A stretch of DNA of 64,000 bases from Thiobacillus sp. 0-1251 (GTDB lineage: Bacteria > Pseudomonadota > Gammaproteobacteria > Burkholderiales > Thiobacillaceae): contig MKWL01000015.1 in assembly GCA_001899305.1 (NCBI GenBank), positions 124,001 to 188,000 of the forward strand. Reading direction: 5' to 3'. Shown piece by piece: positions 11,529-23,138 of the stretch. A model generated the notes under the pieces. It saw nothing but the letters and a program-made list of their open reading frames with translations. It did no database searches and was not told the origin of the DNA. The translations under genes were made by a program, and so were the position numbers. Position 1 is the stretch's first letter. Each line of letters opens with the position of its first letter.

Positions 11529-11606
11529 CTATTTTCGCGCGTGGGATCACCTACCTGCGATACGGGGCCACGCCCCGTACGCCGGCTCACGTTTCCGCAA
11601 CCAAGC

Positions 11607-12386
11607 TCAATTGAGCGGCTGCAATTCGACTCGGCGGTTCTTGAAGCGGCCGTCCTCCGTCTTGTTGTCGGCGACCGGCTGGGATTCGCCGTAAGCCTTG
11701 ACTACCAGGCGATCTGCCGCAATCCCCTTGCTGACCAGGTAATCGCGTACCGCTTCTGCGCGGCGGAGCGAGAGGCGCATGTTGTAAGCCGCGGTTCCCC
11801 GATTGTCGGTATGGCCCGCAACTTCCACTTTACCGTCGCCCCATTCCTTCAGGCTGGCTACCGCTTCATCCAGGGTGGTGTGCGCTTCCGGCCGCAGGGT
11901 GGCTTTGTCGTAATTGAAATTGACATCGTTCAATACCAGCTTTTTGGGAGCCGGGGCGGCAACAGGCGCGGCCGGGGCAGCAGGCGCAACAGGCGCGGCC
12001 ACCACCGCCGGGCAGCCATCGTCCGTTTTGGCATAAACCGTGGGGCATTTGTCATCGCCATCCACAATCCCGTCGCCATCACTGTCCAGTTCGCATCCAT
12101 CGGCGTTGACCTTGCGGCCGGCCGGCGTATCGGGACATTTGTCCTTGCTGTCGACTACACCGTCGCCGTCGCTATCGACCTCCTTGGGCACGGCGCAGGG
12201 CTGATCCAGAAGCTGCTTGCCCGGACAACCAATGGTCCTGTAGAGCTCGTAACCGATCGTTTTCCCGGTCGAACTCGCCGCATTGCTGGGATCGTAGTAA
12301 ACGCCTTGGCCTGCTTGGGCCGTGATCGCACCGGCAGACATCAGCGTAGCCGCGCTGGCACAGAGAAGTAGACGGGTTGTTCGCAT
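11607..12386 (-). CDS. OmpA-family outer-membrane protein with thrombospondin type 3 repeats
   Basis: Envelope protein that probably ties the outer membrane to peptidoglycan. A signal peptide (about residues 1-25, ending AQA) is followed by a short region with two Cys, then calcium-binding-type Asp-rich repeats (DSDGDGVVDSKDKCPDTPAG and DSDGDGIVDGDDKCP), an Ala/Pro linker, and a C-terminal OmpA-like domain with the peptidoglycan-binding motif GHTDNRGTAAYNMRLSLRRA. No N-terminal eight-strand barrel is present, so this is the short type found in many beta- and gammaproteobacteria. An AAGGA ribosome site precedes the ATG by eight bases. Monocistronic, with its own terminator. Confidence 0.88.
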   Translation of the reverse strand: MRTTRLLLCASAATLMSAGAITAQAGQGVYYDPSNAASSTGKTIGYELYRTIGCPGKQLLDQPCAVPKEVDSDGDGVVDSKDKCPDTPAGRKVNADGCELDSDGDGIVDGDDKCPTVYAKTDDGCPAVVAAPVAPAAPAAPVAAPAPKKLVLNDVNFNYDKATLRPEAHTTLDEAVASLKEWGDGKVEVAGHTDNRGTAAYNMRLSLRRAEAVRDYLVSKGIAADRLVVKAYGESQPVADNKTEDGRFKNRRVELQPLN

Positions 12387-12766
12387 ATTTATATTCCTTT
12401 GATGATGTAAAAACCACAGAAACGAAAATGCTCGTGATTTTCGTATTCCCCTGGAAGCACATCACTGGATCGGACGATTGTTATGCCCTATCCTGTGTGC
12501 ACATTACCAATCTAGCGCATTCGCTGACTTTTGTTGTCGGCCAGTCACCCTACTTTATCATGGGGACACTCCGTCAATGCAGGCCCCCTGTCGCCCATCC
12601 GCGTAGGCGACCAAATCCTGGGTACGGATTGCGCCAATGAACAACGTCTCGTGCCTTACATAGCCTGAGGGATTGCCGGCTCCGCACATGGGCCACCTGC
12701 CAACCCGTAAAAATATAGTCAAAAGAAGCCGTTAAAATTTTGCGTTGTGTACCGCATAAAGACTCC
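12387..12766. other. Intergenic region between the divergent OmpA-family and receiver genes
   Basis: This 380-base stretch has no convincing gene. It must hold the promoters of both flanking genes. A perfect 8-bp inverted repeat, ACGAAAAT (12422-12429) and ATTTTCGT (12437-12444), lies in the leader of the OmpA-family gene. Before the receiver gene there is a TAAAAT -10-like element at 12733-12738, without a clear -35. Confidence 0.6.
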
Positions 12767-13138
12767 ATGATGATACGGGCGATCAAAGCCATCATTGCTG
12801 ATGACGACAGCGTGACCCGTCATCTTCTGCGCACGCTATTGCGCCAGCACAACGTCGAAGTCGTCGGCGAAGCGTGCAATGGCAAGGAAGCGTTGCAAAA
12901 GTGTGTCGCCGAGATTCCCGACATCCTTTTTCTGGACATCAATATGCAGGAGATGGATGGCTTTGAGACACTGCAACACGCCCGGCATGCCATACCGGGC
13001 CTTGCCGTCATCATGATCAGTTCGGACTCGACCGTAGGCAATGTACAAAAGGCACATGCCCTTGGCGCCGACGGCTTTATCGTCAAGCCATTCAGCGCGG
13101 CGCGAGTGATGGAGGCCATTACGTGTTCCTGCCCATAA
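12767..13138 (+). CDS. Single-domain response regulator (CheY-like receiver)
   Basis: Stand-alone receiver of 123 aa with no output domain. The acidic pocket is D12-D14, the phosphoacceptor D57 (ILFLDINMQEMDG), the switch Ser in VIMISSDS and the Lys in FIVKPFSA. All residues needed for phosphorylation are present. Two adjacent ATG codons (12767, 12770) could start it. The convergent neighbour encodes a stand-alone HPt protein, so the two may be partners in one phosphorelay. No chemotaxis gene is nearby, so a CheY role is not supported. Confidence 0.88.
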   Translation: MMIRAIKAIIADDDSVTRHLLRTLLRQHNVEVVGEACNGKEALQKCVAEIPDILFLDINMQEMDGFETLQHARHAIPGLAVIMISSDSTVGNVQKAHALGADGFIVKPFSAARVMEAITCSCP

Positions 13139-13165
13139 GCCCCTTTCGGGGTGCCGCCGATTTAT

Positions 13166-13534
13166 TCAATAGATAGGGTCGCCATCCGCAGCCGGCAGGT
13201 GCCCCGATTGCCTCAAATGCATCAGACGGTCGATATGGTGAAGTACCGCGTTCACCGGCTCCCGGAGAGCGCTGGCATTTTCATGCAGGCATAATGCCTC
13301 CAGCTGCTTGGCTGAGGCATGCACGGCGACTGTTCCACAATAGCTGGATGCACCAGACAGGCCATGTGCCACGCGGTGCATGCGTGCGATATCTCCGGTT
13401 TTCAGGGCTGCACGGAGATTGTCGGCATATTCCGGCAACAGGCCGTACAGCAGATCCAGCGCTTCGCGCCACGTGACCGGATCACCATAGGTGCACTCAA
13501 CGCCAAGCCTGGGATCAAGTACGGGATGTGCCAT
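13166..13534 (-). CDS. Stand-alone histidine phosphotransfer (HPt) protein
   Basis: Small helical protein of 122 aa with the HPt signature around H57 (VAHGLSGASSYCG). The usual HxLKG(S/A)S has Ser in place of Lys. His57 is the expected phosphorylated residue, passing phosphate between receiver domains. It ends 27 bases from the stop of a convergent CheY-like receiver, suggesting a joint role. No hybrid kinase is in the window. Confidence 0.8.
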   Translation of the reverse strand: MAHPVLDPRLGVECTYGDPVTWREALDLLYGLLPEYADNLRAALKTGDIARMHRVAHGLSGASSYCGTVAVHASAKQLEALCLHENASALREPVNAVLHHIDRLMHLRQSGHLPAADGDPIY

Positions 13535-13622
13535 GACGCGTCAGCGCGTAACTCCAGAGTGGATTAACGGTTGACCCTTCGCTGGTTCATAAATGGCAGG
13601 GCTGTAGGTTGTTCTTGCCAAC

Positions 13623-13653
13623 AAAAAGGGCAACCCGTAGGTTGCCCTTTTTT
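13623..13653 (-). terminator. Rho-independent terminator of the atp operon
   Basis: Perfect 13-bp stem AAAAAGGGCAACC/GGTTGCCCTTTTT with loop CGTA, 21 bases after the atpC stop. It is nearly the same hairpin as the one after the OmpA-family gene. Confidence 0.9.
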
Positions 13654-13673
13654 ACGTCAAAAACACCGACGAA

Positions 13674-14096
13674 TCAAGTCAGTTTGCGCAGCTTCTTGAT
13701 TGCCGCCAACTGGGCCACGGCCTGCGCCAGTTCGGCCTGCGCTTGCGCGTAGTCCATCGTGGCGGCCTTGTCTTTCATCGCCTCTTCGGCGGCGCGCTTT
13801 GCTTCCAGCGCTTTCGCTTCATCGAGGTCGGCGCCACGGATGGCGGAGTCAGACAGAATGGTGACGACGTGGGGCTGCACTTCGAGAATGCCGCCGGACA
13901 CGTAGACCAGCTCTTCCTCGGCCTGATTCGGCACCTTGATGCGCACCGCACCGGGTTTGAGTGTGGTCAGCAGCGGGGTGTGCCGCGGGTAAATGCCGAG
14001 TTCGCCGCGCTGCCCGGGGGCAATCACCACTTCGGCGGTACCGGAGTAGAGCGATTTTTCTGCGCTGACGATGTCGACGTGGATAGTCATGGCCAT
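13674..14096 (-). CDS. atpC: ATP synthase F1 subunit epsilon
   Basis: Rotor-stalk subunit that couples gamma to the c-ring and inhibits ATP hydrolysis. The N-terminal beta-sandwich ([45 protein letters not shown]) and the C-terminal helical hairpin (about residues 90-140) are both present. The length of 140 aa is normal. A second in-frame ATG (MTIHV) two codons on is an equally good start. It is the last gene of the operon. The gap to atpD holds a GTGAGG-type inverted repeat. Confidence 0.96.
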   Translation of the reverse strand: MAMTIHVDIVSAEKSLYSGTAEVVIAPGQRGELGIYPRHTPLLTTLKPGAVRIKVPNQAEEELVYVSGGILEVQPHVVTILSDSAIRGADLDEAKALEAKRAAEEAMKDKAATMDYAQAQAELAQAVAQLAAIKKLRKLT

Positions 14097-14104
14097 ATTA
14101 AACC

Positions 14105-14167
14105 TCGTGAGGCGTAAGGTGTAAGGCGTGAGGTGCGGCTATTTCGCCTCACGCCTCACCCCTTACG
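14105..14167. repeat. Imperfect inverted GTGAGG/GTAAGG repeat between atpD and atpC
   Basis: Left arm about 14106-14137 and right arm about 14145-14167 are built from the heptamer-like units GTGAGGC, GTAAGGT, GTAAGGC and GTGAGGT and their complements, around a short loop. It is the same family as the 9931-10049 repeats. No T-run follows, so it is more likely an mRNA-stabilising or translation-tuning hairpin than a terminator. Confidence 0.65.
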
Positions 14168-14170
14168 GCT

Positions 14171-15559
<1,389 letters not shown>

Positions 15560-15605
15560 CTATTTAAATTAAATCTTGGCCTAATCAATTAAATTCTGTT
15601 GGGCC

Positions 15606-16478
15606 TTAAACCGCGGCTGCACCGGCGACGATCTCGGACAGTTCCTTGGTAATCGCGGCCTGACGGGTCTTGTTGTAGACCAGCTTCAGCTCGCCGATCA
15701 CGTTCTTGGCGTTGTCGGAGGCGGCCTTCATCGCCACCATCCGCGCCGACTGTTCGCACGCGATGTTCTCGGCCACGCCCTGGTACACCAGCGATTCGAT
15801 GTAGCGCATCAGCATGCCGTCGACTACCGGCTTGGCATCGGGCTCGTAGATGTAGTCCCAGTGCGTCTTCAGGCTGGCTTCCTCGGCGTCTTCCATCTGC
15901 GCCAGCGGCAGCAGCTGGGTCAGCGTCGGCTCCTGCTTCATCGTGTTGATGAAGCGGTTGTAGACGATATACAGCGCGTCGATGCGGCCTTCCAGATACG
16001 CGTCCAGCATGATCTTGACCGGGCCGATCAGCTTATCCATGTGCGGCGTATCGCCGATGCCGGTCAGCTGCGACACCACGTTGGTGCCCAGGCGCTGGAC
16101 AAAACCCAGCCCCTTGTTGCCGATCGCGGTGACGTCGATGCCGACACCGGCAGCTTCCCACTGCTTCATCTGGTTGATCATCATGCGGAAGGCGTTGGTG
16201 TTGAGGCCTCCGCACAGGCCCTTGTCCGACGAAACCACAATCAGGCCGACGCGCTTGACGTTTTCACGCGCAATCACGAAGGGGTGCTTGTATTCCGTGT
16301 GGGCATACGCCAGGTGGGTCGCCACGCGGGCGATCTTCTCGGCGTACGGGCGCGCGGCCTTCATGCGCTCCTGCGCCTTGCGCATCTTGGACGCCGCGAC
16401 CATTTCCATGGCCTTGGTGATCTTGCGCGTGTTTTCCACGCTCTTGATCTTGGTCCGTATCTCTTTTCCGGCTGCCAT
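15606..16478 (-). CDS. atpG: ATP synthase F1 subunit gamma
   Basis: Central rotating shaft of F1. The N-terminal helix [36 protein letters not shown] and the C-terminal coiled coil [36 protein letters not shown] are the most conserved gamma regions and both are intact. The length of 290 aa matches the family. Preceded closely by atpA. Confidence 0.97.
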   Translation of the reverse strand: MAAGKEIRTKIKSVENTRKITKAMEMVAASKMRKAQERMKAARPYAEKIARVATHLAYAHTEYKHPFVIARENVKRVGLIVVSSDKGLCGGLNTNAFRMMINQMKQWEAAGVGIDVTAIGNKGLGFVQRLGTNVVSQLTGIGDTPHMDKLIGPVKIMLDAYLEGRIDALYIVYNRFINTMKQEPTLTQLLPLAQMEDAEEASLKTHWDYIYEPDAKPVVDGMLMRYIESLVYQGVAENIACEQSARMVAMKAASDNAKNVIGELKLVYNKTRQAAITKELSEIVAGAAAV

Positions 16479-16507
16479 CGTGGCTCCTAACTAATCAGCG
16501 CGGCCTA

Positions 16508-18049
16508 TCAATAGACGCCGGTTTTCTTGAACTCGTCCACCGCGGTGGTCAGCGCCTTCTCGGTCGCGTCGTCCAGGTTGCCGCTGGTCTCGATGGTGTC
16601 CATGATGCTGGCGTACTTGGACTTCATGAACGCCATCAGCGCGGATTCGAACGGCAGGATCTTGGTGACTTCGACGTCGTCCATGTAGCCCTTGTTGACG
16701 GCGAACAGGGTCAGCGCCATCTGCGACACCGACATCGGCGAGTACTGCGCCTGCTTCATCAGTTCAGTCACGCGCCGGCCGCGCTCGAGCTGCTTGCGGG
16801 TCGCCTCGTCGAGGTCCGAGGCAAACTGCGCGAAGGCCGCCAGTTCGCGGTACTGCGCCAGCGCCAGACGGACACCGCCGCCGAGCTTCTTGATCACCTT
16901 GGTCTGCGCGGCGCCGCCGACGCGGGACACGGACAGACCGGCGTTGATCGCGGGACGGATGCCGGCGTTGAAGAGGTCGGTCTCCAGGAAGATCTGGCCG
17001 TCGGTAATCGAGATCACGTTGGTCGGCACGAAGGCGGACACGTCGCCGGCCTGCGTTTCGATGATCGGTAGTGCAGTCAGCGAGCCGGTCTTGCCCTTGA
17101 CAGCACCCTTGGTGAGCTTTTCGACGTAGTCGGCGTTGACACGCGCGGCACGTTCCAGCAGACGCGAGTGCAGGTAGAACACGTCGCCCGGGTAGGCTTC
17201 GCGGCCCGGCGGACGGCGCAGCAGCAGCGAGACCTGACGGTAGGCCCAGGCCTGCTTGGTCAAATCGTCGTACACGATCAGCGCGTCTTCGCCGATGTCG
17301 CGGAAGTACTCGCCCATGGTGCAGCCGGAATACGGCGCAATGTACTGCATGGCCGCCGCATCGGAAGCGGTCGCGGCCACGACGATGGTGTGGTCCATCG
17401 CGCCGTGCTCTTCCAGCTTGCGCACCACGTTGGCCACCGACGACGCCTTCTGGCCGACGGCGACGTAGATACACTTCACGCCGGTGCCCTTCTGGTTGAT
17501 GATGGCGTCGATCGCAACCGCGGTCTTGCCGGTCTGGCGGTCGCCGATGATCAATTCGCGCTGGCCGCGGCCGACGGGGACCATGGCGTCGATCGACTTG
17601 AGGCCGGTCTGCACCGGCTGGTCAACCGATTTACGCTCGATCACGCCGGGCGCAATGCGCTCAATCGGCATGGTGGTGTCGGCGGCGATGGGGCCCTTGC
17701 CGTCGATCGGCTGGCCCAGCGAGTTCACCACACGGCCGAGCAGGCCGCGGCCCACCGGCACTTCGAGAATGCGGCCGGTGCACTTGGCAACGTCGCCTTC
17801 CGTGATGTGTTCGTAATCACCCAGGATCACCGCGCCGACCGAGTCGCGCTCGAGGTTGAGCGCCACGCCGAAGGTGTTGCCCGGCATCTCGATCATTTCA
17901 CCCGACATCACGTCGGACAAACCATGAATGCGGACGATGCCGTCGGTGACGGACACGATCGTGCCCTGAGTGCGCAATTCGCTCGACGCACCGAGGTTCT
18001 CGATCTTGGCTTTAATCAGTTCGCTGATTTCGCTTGGATTCAATTGCAT
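16508..18049 (-). CDS. atpA: ATP synthase F1 subunit alpha
   Basis: Non-catalytic nucleotide-binding F1 subunit. It begins [19 protein letters not shown] and carries P-loop GDRQTGKT and the arginine-finger region [29 protein letters not shown]. The length of 513 aa is exact for the family. Confidence 0.98.
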   Translation of the reverse strand: MQLNPSEISELIKAKIENLGASSELRTQGTIVSVTDGIVRIHGLSDVMSGEMIEMPGNTFGVALNLERDSVGAVILGDYEHITEGDVAKCTGRILEVPVGRGLLGRVVNSLGQPIDGKGPIAADTTMPIERIAPGVIERKSVDQPVQTGLKSIDAMVPVGRGQRELIIGDRQTGKTAVAIDAIINQKGTGVKCIYVAVGQKASSVANVVRKLEEHGAMDHTIVVAATASDAAAMQYIAPYSGCTMGEYFRDIGEDALIVYDDLTKQAWAYRQVSLLLRRPPGREAYPGDVFYLHSRLLERAARVNADYVEKLTKGAVKGKTGSLTALPIIETQAGDVSAFVPTNVISITDGQIFLETDLFNAGIRPAINAGLSVSRVGGAAQTKVIKKLGGGVRLALAQYRELAAFAQFASDLDEATRKQLERGRRVTELMKQAQYSPMSVSQMALTLFAVNKGYMDDVEVTKILPFESALMAFMKSKYASIMDTIETSGNLDDATEKALTTAVDEFKKTGVY

Positions 18050-18094
18050 GTCTGTTCTCCGAACCGTGAGGTTCCGATAATTTTGAGTTCGTGA

Positions 18095-18631
18095 TTAGCC
18101 TTGCAGCGCGAAAGCCATGCGCTGCAGCCGTCCCTTGACCGAGCCGTCTATCACCTGGTCGCCGATGGCGATCACCGCGCCGCCGATCAGTTCGGGATCG
18201 ACCGCAACCTGCACGTTCACTGAGCGGTTGAATTTGGCCTTGAGTCCTGCGACCAGATCGTCGACCTGCGCCTGCGTCAGCTCCTGCGCGCTGGTGATGG
18301 TGGCCTCGAGGGTGCCTTCGGCGTTGGCCTTCAGCGTCTCGAATTGCGTGCAAACTTCCGGCAGCAGCGACAAGCGGTCGTTCTCGGCCAGCACCTTGAC
18401 GAAGTTGGCGCCGCGCTCGCCAAGGTCGCCACCGGCGACGTCGATGACGAGGCCGGCCACCCGCTCGGCCGAAACGGCCGGATCGGTGATCAGGCGTGCC
18501 ACCTGGGCGTCGGAAACGATGGCCGCCAGCGTAGCGACACGGCTCGACCAGCCTGCCAGGTCATTTTCGCCCTGCGCCATACGGAATACCGCTTCGGCGT
18601 AGGGGCGAGCCAGGGTAGACAGTTCGCTCAT
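18095..18631 (-). CDS. atpH: ATP synthase F1 subunit delta
   Basis: Peripheral-stalk subunit (OSCP homologue) that holds F1 to the b-subunits. The N-terminal six-helix bundle begins [17 protein letters not shown]. The C-terminal motif [29 protein letters not shown] is diagnostic. The length of 178 aa is normal. It starts three bases after the atpF stop. Confidence 0.96.
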   Translation of the reverse strand: MSELSTLARPYAEAVFRMAQGENDLAGWSSRVATLAAIVSDAQVARLITDPAVSAERVAGLVIDVAGGDLGERGANFVKVLAENDRLSLLPEVCTQFETLKANAEGTLEATITSAQELTQAQVDDLVAGLKAKFNRSVNVQVAVDPELIGGAVIAIGDQVIDGSVKGRLQRMAFALQG

Positions 18632-18634
18632 GGT

Positions 18635-19105
18635 TTACAGCTCGGCTTTCAGCTGGCCCAGCAGGTCAGCGTGGGTTTGCGCATTGACCTCGCGGCGCAG
18701 GATTTTCTCCGCGCCAGCCACAGCCAGCCCGGCCACCTGCTCGCGCAGGCTTTCGCGCGCACGGTTGGTTTCCTGTGCAATATTGGCCTGGGCAGCAGCC
18801 AGTTGACGATCGCCTTCTTCCTTGGCGGCCACTTTTGCTTCTTCGATGATCTGCGCCGCACGCTTTTCAGCCTGGGCGATCACTTCGGCAGCCTGTGCCT
18901 TGGCGTCGCGCATGTTGTCGCCGGCCTTCTTGGCAGCCAGTTCGAGCTCATGCTTGCCGCGATCCGCAGCAGCCAAGCCATCGGCGATCTGCTTTTTACG
19001 CGTTTCGAGCGCATTCATGATCGGCGGCCACACGAACTTCATGCAGAACCACACGAAGAAGATGAACGTGATGGACTGGCCGATCAAAGTTGCGTTGAAG
19101 TTCAT
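18635..19105 (-). CDS. atpF: ATP synthase Fo subunit b
   Basis: Peripheral stalk. One N-terminal membrane helix (about residues 5-25, LIGQSITFIFFVWFCMKFVW) is followed by PPIMNALETRKKQIADGLA and a long charged, Ala-rich coiled coil to the C-terminus. The length of 156 aa is the E. coli b length. Confidence 0.96.
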   Translation of the reverse strand: MNFNATLIGQSITFIFFVWFCMKFVWPPIMNALETRKKQIADGLAAADRGKHELELAAKKAGDNMRDAKAQAAEVIAQAEKRAAQIIEEAKVAAKEEGDRQLAAAQANIAQETNRARESLREQVAGLAVAGAEKILRREVNAQTHADLLGQLKAEL

Positions 19106-19157
19106 ATCCGCACCTTTTAATGACGGGGGTTAGACAAGTTCCGTAGCAACCCGCGAA

Positions 19158-19406
<249 letters not shown>

Positions 19407-19475
19407 CTAGAAGTAAAAATTAAAGTTGAAAACAAGAAACCAGAAAATTAAATTTGACTGAAATCAGGGGATCGC

Positions 19476-20324
<849 letters not shown>

Positions 20325-20404
20325 CTATTTCAATAAGTGGGTTTTGGATGAACACGCGGGGCGTTCCCATTCAAAACCAACCTTGGCAAAACTTCGCCCT
20401 TCGG

Positions 20405-20782
20405 CTATTTGCCGCTTCGGCCTGCCGCAGCAGCCAGCCAGGCAAACTGGGCCAGCACCAAGCCAAGCAGCAAGGGCAGCGGGTCCAGCTTCAACACGCC
20501 GAGCCCCAGGCTCAACAAGGCAACCAGCAGGATCAGGCGCTCGACGCTGACGCGAACAAACATCTTCAACAATCGATGCTGATCCCATTCCGGGTGAGCC
20601 ATCGACTGCTGCTCACGCCAGACCAGTACCGCACTCACGGCCAGCGCGACGAACACGCCATATGCAGCCGCCAGCCCCGCATCCATCCCTGCAATCGCAG
20701 CGCCGCTTAACGCGGCCACGAACACGAGCACCGACTGCGCCCGAACAACCCGTCGGGTGCCGGTTGTGATGCCGTTAAACAT
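20405..20782 (-). CDS. atpI: ATP synthase subunit I (AtpI)
   Basis: Small membrane protein of 125 aa with four hydrophobic stretches, first in the atp operon. AtpI-type proteins are not part of the mature enzyme and are thought to help assemble the c-ring. The sequence is poorly conserved across the family, so the call rests mainly on position, size and membrane topology. No ribosome-binding site is evident before the ATG, and a promoter-like pair lies so close that the message could be nearly leaderless. Confidence 0.85.
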   Translation of the reverse strand: MFNGITTGTRRVVRAQSVLVFVAALSGAAIAGMDAGLAAAYGVFVALAVSAVLVWREQQSMAHPEWDQHRLLKMFVRVSVERLILLVALLSLGLGVLKLDPLPLLLGLVLAQFAWLAAAAGRSGK

Positions 20783-20792
20783 TTAGCCAATC

Positions 20793-20822
20793 ATGATACT
20801 AGAATTAGTGCGGTCTATGCAA
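20793..20822 (-). promoter_or_regulatory. Candidate atp operon promoter
   Basis: On the minus strand, -35 TTGCAT (20817-20822) and -10 TATCAT (20793-20798) have an 18-base spacer. Transcription would begin only a few bases before the atpI ATG. Read-through from parAB is an alternative. Confidence 0.35.
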
Positions 20823-20878
20823 TCATCAGGCTGCTTGATGATGAATTTCAGTACGTAGTGATGTTGCTGGCGAGCCCG

Positions 20879-21730
20879 CTACAACTGGATTCCCAGACGT
20901 TGCAGCAGACCCTGCAACTCTTCCGCGCTGGCGAAATGGAGTGTGAGTTTGCCACTGCCTTTGCTGTTGGTTCGCACGTGGGCCGTCATGCCCAGGGCAT
21001 CCGACAGCGCCTCTTCCAGGCGAAGCGTGTCACGCGAAACGGTCCGGCCGGCTGGCGCGGTAGCAACGTCCTTCAAGCGCGCCACCCGACGCTCGACCTC
21101 GCGCACCGACAGGCCTTTGGTTTCGATTTCGTGCGCCAACTCGCGCTGTGCGCCTGCATGCAAGGGCAGCAGTGCACGCGCATGACCCATCTCGATCAAT
21201 CCGGCGGTGAGCATATCCTGCACCGGATGCGACAAGTTCAGCAGACGCAACAGGTTGGATACGGCCGCCCGTGATTTTCCGACCGCCTGTGCGGCCGCAT
21301 CGTGGGTCATGCCGAATTCGTGGATCAGACGCTGCAGGCCATGCGCTTCATCAATGGCATTGAGGTCTTCGCGCTGGATGTTCTCGATCAGCGCCATCGC
21401 CGCCACCGCGTCGTCGGCGACTTCGCGTACCAGCACCGGGATTTCGTTCAATCCGGCCAGTTGCGCTGCACGCCAGCGCCGTTCGCCGGCAATGATCTCA
21501 TAGCCGCTGGCGACTTCACGTACCAGGATCGGCTGCATCAGACCCTGCGCGCGGATGGAATCGGCGAGTTCCTGCAGCGACTCGCTGTCCATCTGGGTAC
21601 GCGGCTGATACTTGCCGGGCGCCAGTTGCCCGACCTTCATCATGCGCAGATCGCCTTGCGGCGGCGCGGCATTGTCTTCCCCGCCGAGCAACGCATCGAG
21701 CCCGCGCCCGAGTCCCTTGAGTTTGGCCAT
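20879..21730 (-). CDS. parB: Chromosome-partitioning protein ParB
   Basis: CTP-dependent DNA clamp that loads at parS and spreads, organising the origin region for segregation. It begins [17 protein letters not shown], typical of chromosomal ParB/Spo0J. The nuclease-like CTP-binding domain has GERRWRAAQLAG, and the helix-turn-helix is THDAAAQAVGKSRAAVSNLLRLLNL. I start at 21730, where the ATG overlaps the parA stop by one base. 283 aa. Three perfect parS sites lie 1.9-5.6 kb upstream. Confidence 0.97.
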   Translation of the reverse strand: MAKLKGLGRGLDALLGGEDNAAPPQGDLRMMKVGQLAPGKYQPRTQMDSESLQELADSIRAQGLMQPILVREVASGYEIIAGERRWRAAQLAGLNEIPVLVREVADDAVAAMALIENIQREDLNAIDEAHGLQRLIHEFGMTHDAAAQAVGKSRAAVSNLLRLLNLSHPVQDMLTAGLIEMGHARALLPLHAGAQRELAHEIETKGLSVREVERRVARLKDVATAPAGRTVSRDTLRLEEALSDALGMTAHVRTNSKGSGKLTLHFASAEELQGLLQRLGIQL

Positions 21731-22515
21731 TATGCTGTCTCCCCCACTGTTATACCTGCACGCCGCAACGTTTCTTCTGCGAGCTCCATATACGCCTTGG
21801 CCCCCTTGCACTGGCGGTCGTAGGCCAGCACGGGCAGGCCGTGGCTGGGTGCCTCTGCAAGTCGCACGTTGCGCGGAATCACGGTGTCGTACACCTTGTT
21901 GCCGAAATGCTGCTTGATCTGGTCCGACACCTGCTGCGCCAGCGTGCTGCGCGGATCGAACATCACGCGCAGCAACCCTTCGATCTCGATCGAAGGATTC
22001 AAGCGCTGCTTGACCTTCTTGATGGTGGCCACCAGATCAGTCAGCCCTTCCAGGGCGTAGTACTCGCACTGCATCGGGATCAGCACCGATTGCGCGGAAG
22101 CAAAGGCATTGACGGTCAGCAGATTCAAGGTCGGCGGGCAGTCCATCAGGATGAAATCATAGTCGTCGGCCACCTGTGCCAGCGCGACTTTCAGCCGCAG
22201 GTCGCGCTGTTCCAGATTCACCAGATCGATTTCCGCGCCGGCGAGTTCGCGGTTCGCCGGAATGACGTCAAAATGCCCCGGCGTCGAGCGCATCCGCGCC
22301 TCGCGCACGCTCACCTGATTGAGCAGGATCTGGTAGACGGTCGGCAGTGCCGTGCGCTTTTCGATCCCCGCTCCCATGGTCGCGTTGCCCTGCGGATCGA
22401 GATCGGCCAGCAGCACGCGCTGCCCAAGTTCAGCCAGGCTCGCGGCCAGATTCACCGCTGTCGTCGTCTTGCCGACGCCGCCTTTTTGATTGGCAATTGC
22501 CAGGATTCGGCTCAT
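21730..22515 (-). CDS. parA: Chromosome-partitioning ATPase ParA (Soj)
   Basis: Deviant-Walker ATPase that works with ParB to move newly replicated origins. The deviant Walker A is [17 protein letters not shown] with the signature Lys; [13 protein letters not shown] and [13 protein letters not shown] follow. At 261 aa with no N-terminal helix-turn-helix it is of the chromosomal type rather than the plasmid type. Its stop overlaps the parB start, and its start overlaps the rsmG stop by four bases. Confidence 0.97.
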   Translation of the reverse strand: MSRILAIANQKGGVGKTTTAVNLAASLAELGQRVLLADLDPQGNATMGAGIEKRTALPTVYQILLNQVSVREARMRSTPGHFDVIPANRELAGAEIDLVNLEQRDLRLKVALAQVADDYDFILMDCPPTLNLLTVNAFASAQSVLIPMQCEYYALEGLTDLVATIKKVKQRLNPSIEIEGLLRVMFDPRSTLAQQVSDQIKQHFGNKVYDTVIPRNVRLAEAPSHGLPVLAYDRQCKGAKAYMELAEETLRRAGITVGETA

Positions 22516-23138
22516 TCAACAGGCTCCAGAACAATCAAGTGGCGGGTCGCATCCAGACCCGGAACGACCAGCAAATGGTCAGCGCTTACTTTCACTCCAA
22601 TCGGTAATAAAGCAAGCTCTTCGTGTGGATATAAGCCCTTCATGGCGAGCCAGCGGCCCGTCGGCTTGAGCAGATGGCGGGTCAAGGCGACGAATTCCTT
22701 GAGATCGGAAAATGCTCGCGAGGTAATGAGGTCGAATCCCGTTTCGGGCCGATAATCCTCCACCCGATTCGTCACCACGCTCAGATTATCCAGACCAAGT
22801 TCCGTTTTGGCCTGCAGGAGGAAAGCGGTCTTCTTGGCAATGCTGTCGATCAGCGTCACCTGCAAATCCGGCCGCGCGATCGCCAGCGGAATGCCCGGCA
22901 AACCGCCGCCGCTACCCACGTCTAGCACGCGCCCGCCCGGGAAAAAAGGGACGGCTGCCAGAGAATCGAGCAAATGATGGCTGACCATGCGCTCGGTATC
23001 GCGCACCGCGGTCAGGTTGTATACGCGGTTCCATTTGTCCAGCAGCGCAAGATAGGCCAGCAGCTTCGCCTCGGCATCCGCGGGCAATGCCAGCCCGAGG
23101 GCGGCGATTCCCGCCGCGAGTTGCGCCTGGAGGGTCAT
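22512..23138 (-). CDS. rsmG: 16S rRNA (guanine(527)-N7)-methyltransferase RsmG
   Basis: SAM-dependent methyltransferase modifying G527 in the 530 loop of 16S rRNA. The SAM-binding motif is [17 protein letters not shown], preceded by VYNLTAVRD and the family HHLLDSLA. The length of 208 aa is typical. It overlaps mnmG and parA by four bases on each side, so all four genes read as one operon. Confidence 0.96.
   Translation of the reverse strand: MTLQAQLAAGIAALGLALPADAEAKLLAYLALLDKWNRVYNLTAVRDTERMVSHHLLDSLAAVPFFPGGRVLDVGSGGGLPGIPLAIARPDLQVTLIDSIAKKTAFLLQAKTELGLDNLSVVTNRVEDYRPETGFDLITSRAFSDLKEFVALTRHLLKPTGRWLAMKGLYPHEELALLPIGVKVSADHLLVVPGLDATRHLIVLEPVE

Noticed and set aside
13139-13155. CCCC-TTTC-GGGG hairpin after the receiver gene as a terminator
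   Set aside because: Only a four-base stem and no T-run.
21027-21040. GTGTCACGCGAAAC within parB as a fourth parS
   Set aside because: Two mismatches to the parS core, both breaking the palindrome; probably coincidence, though weak ParB binding cannot be excluded.
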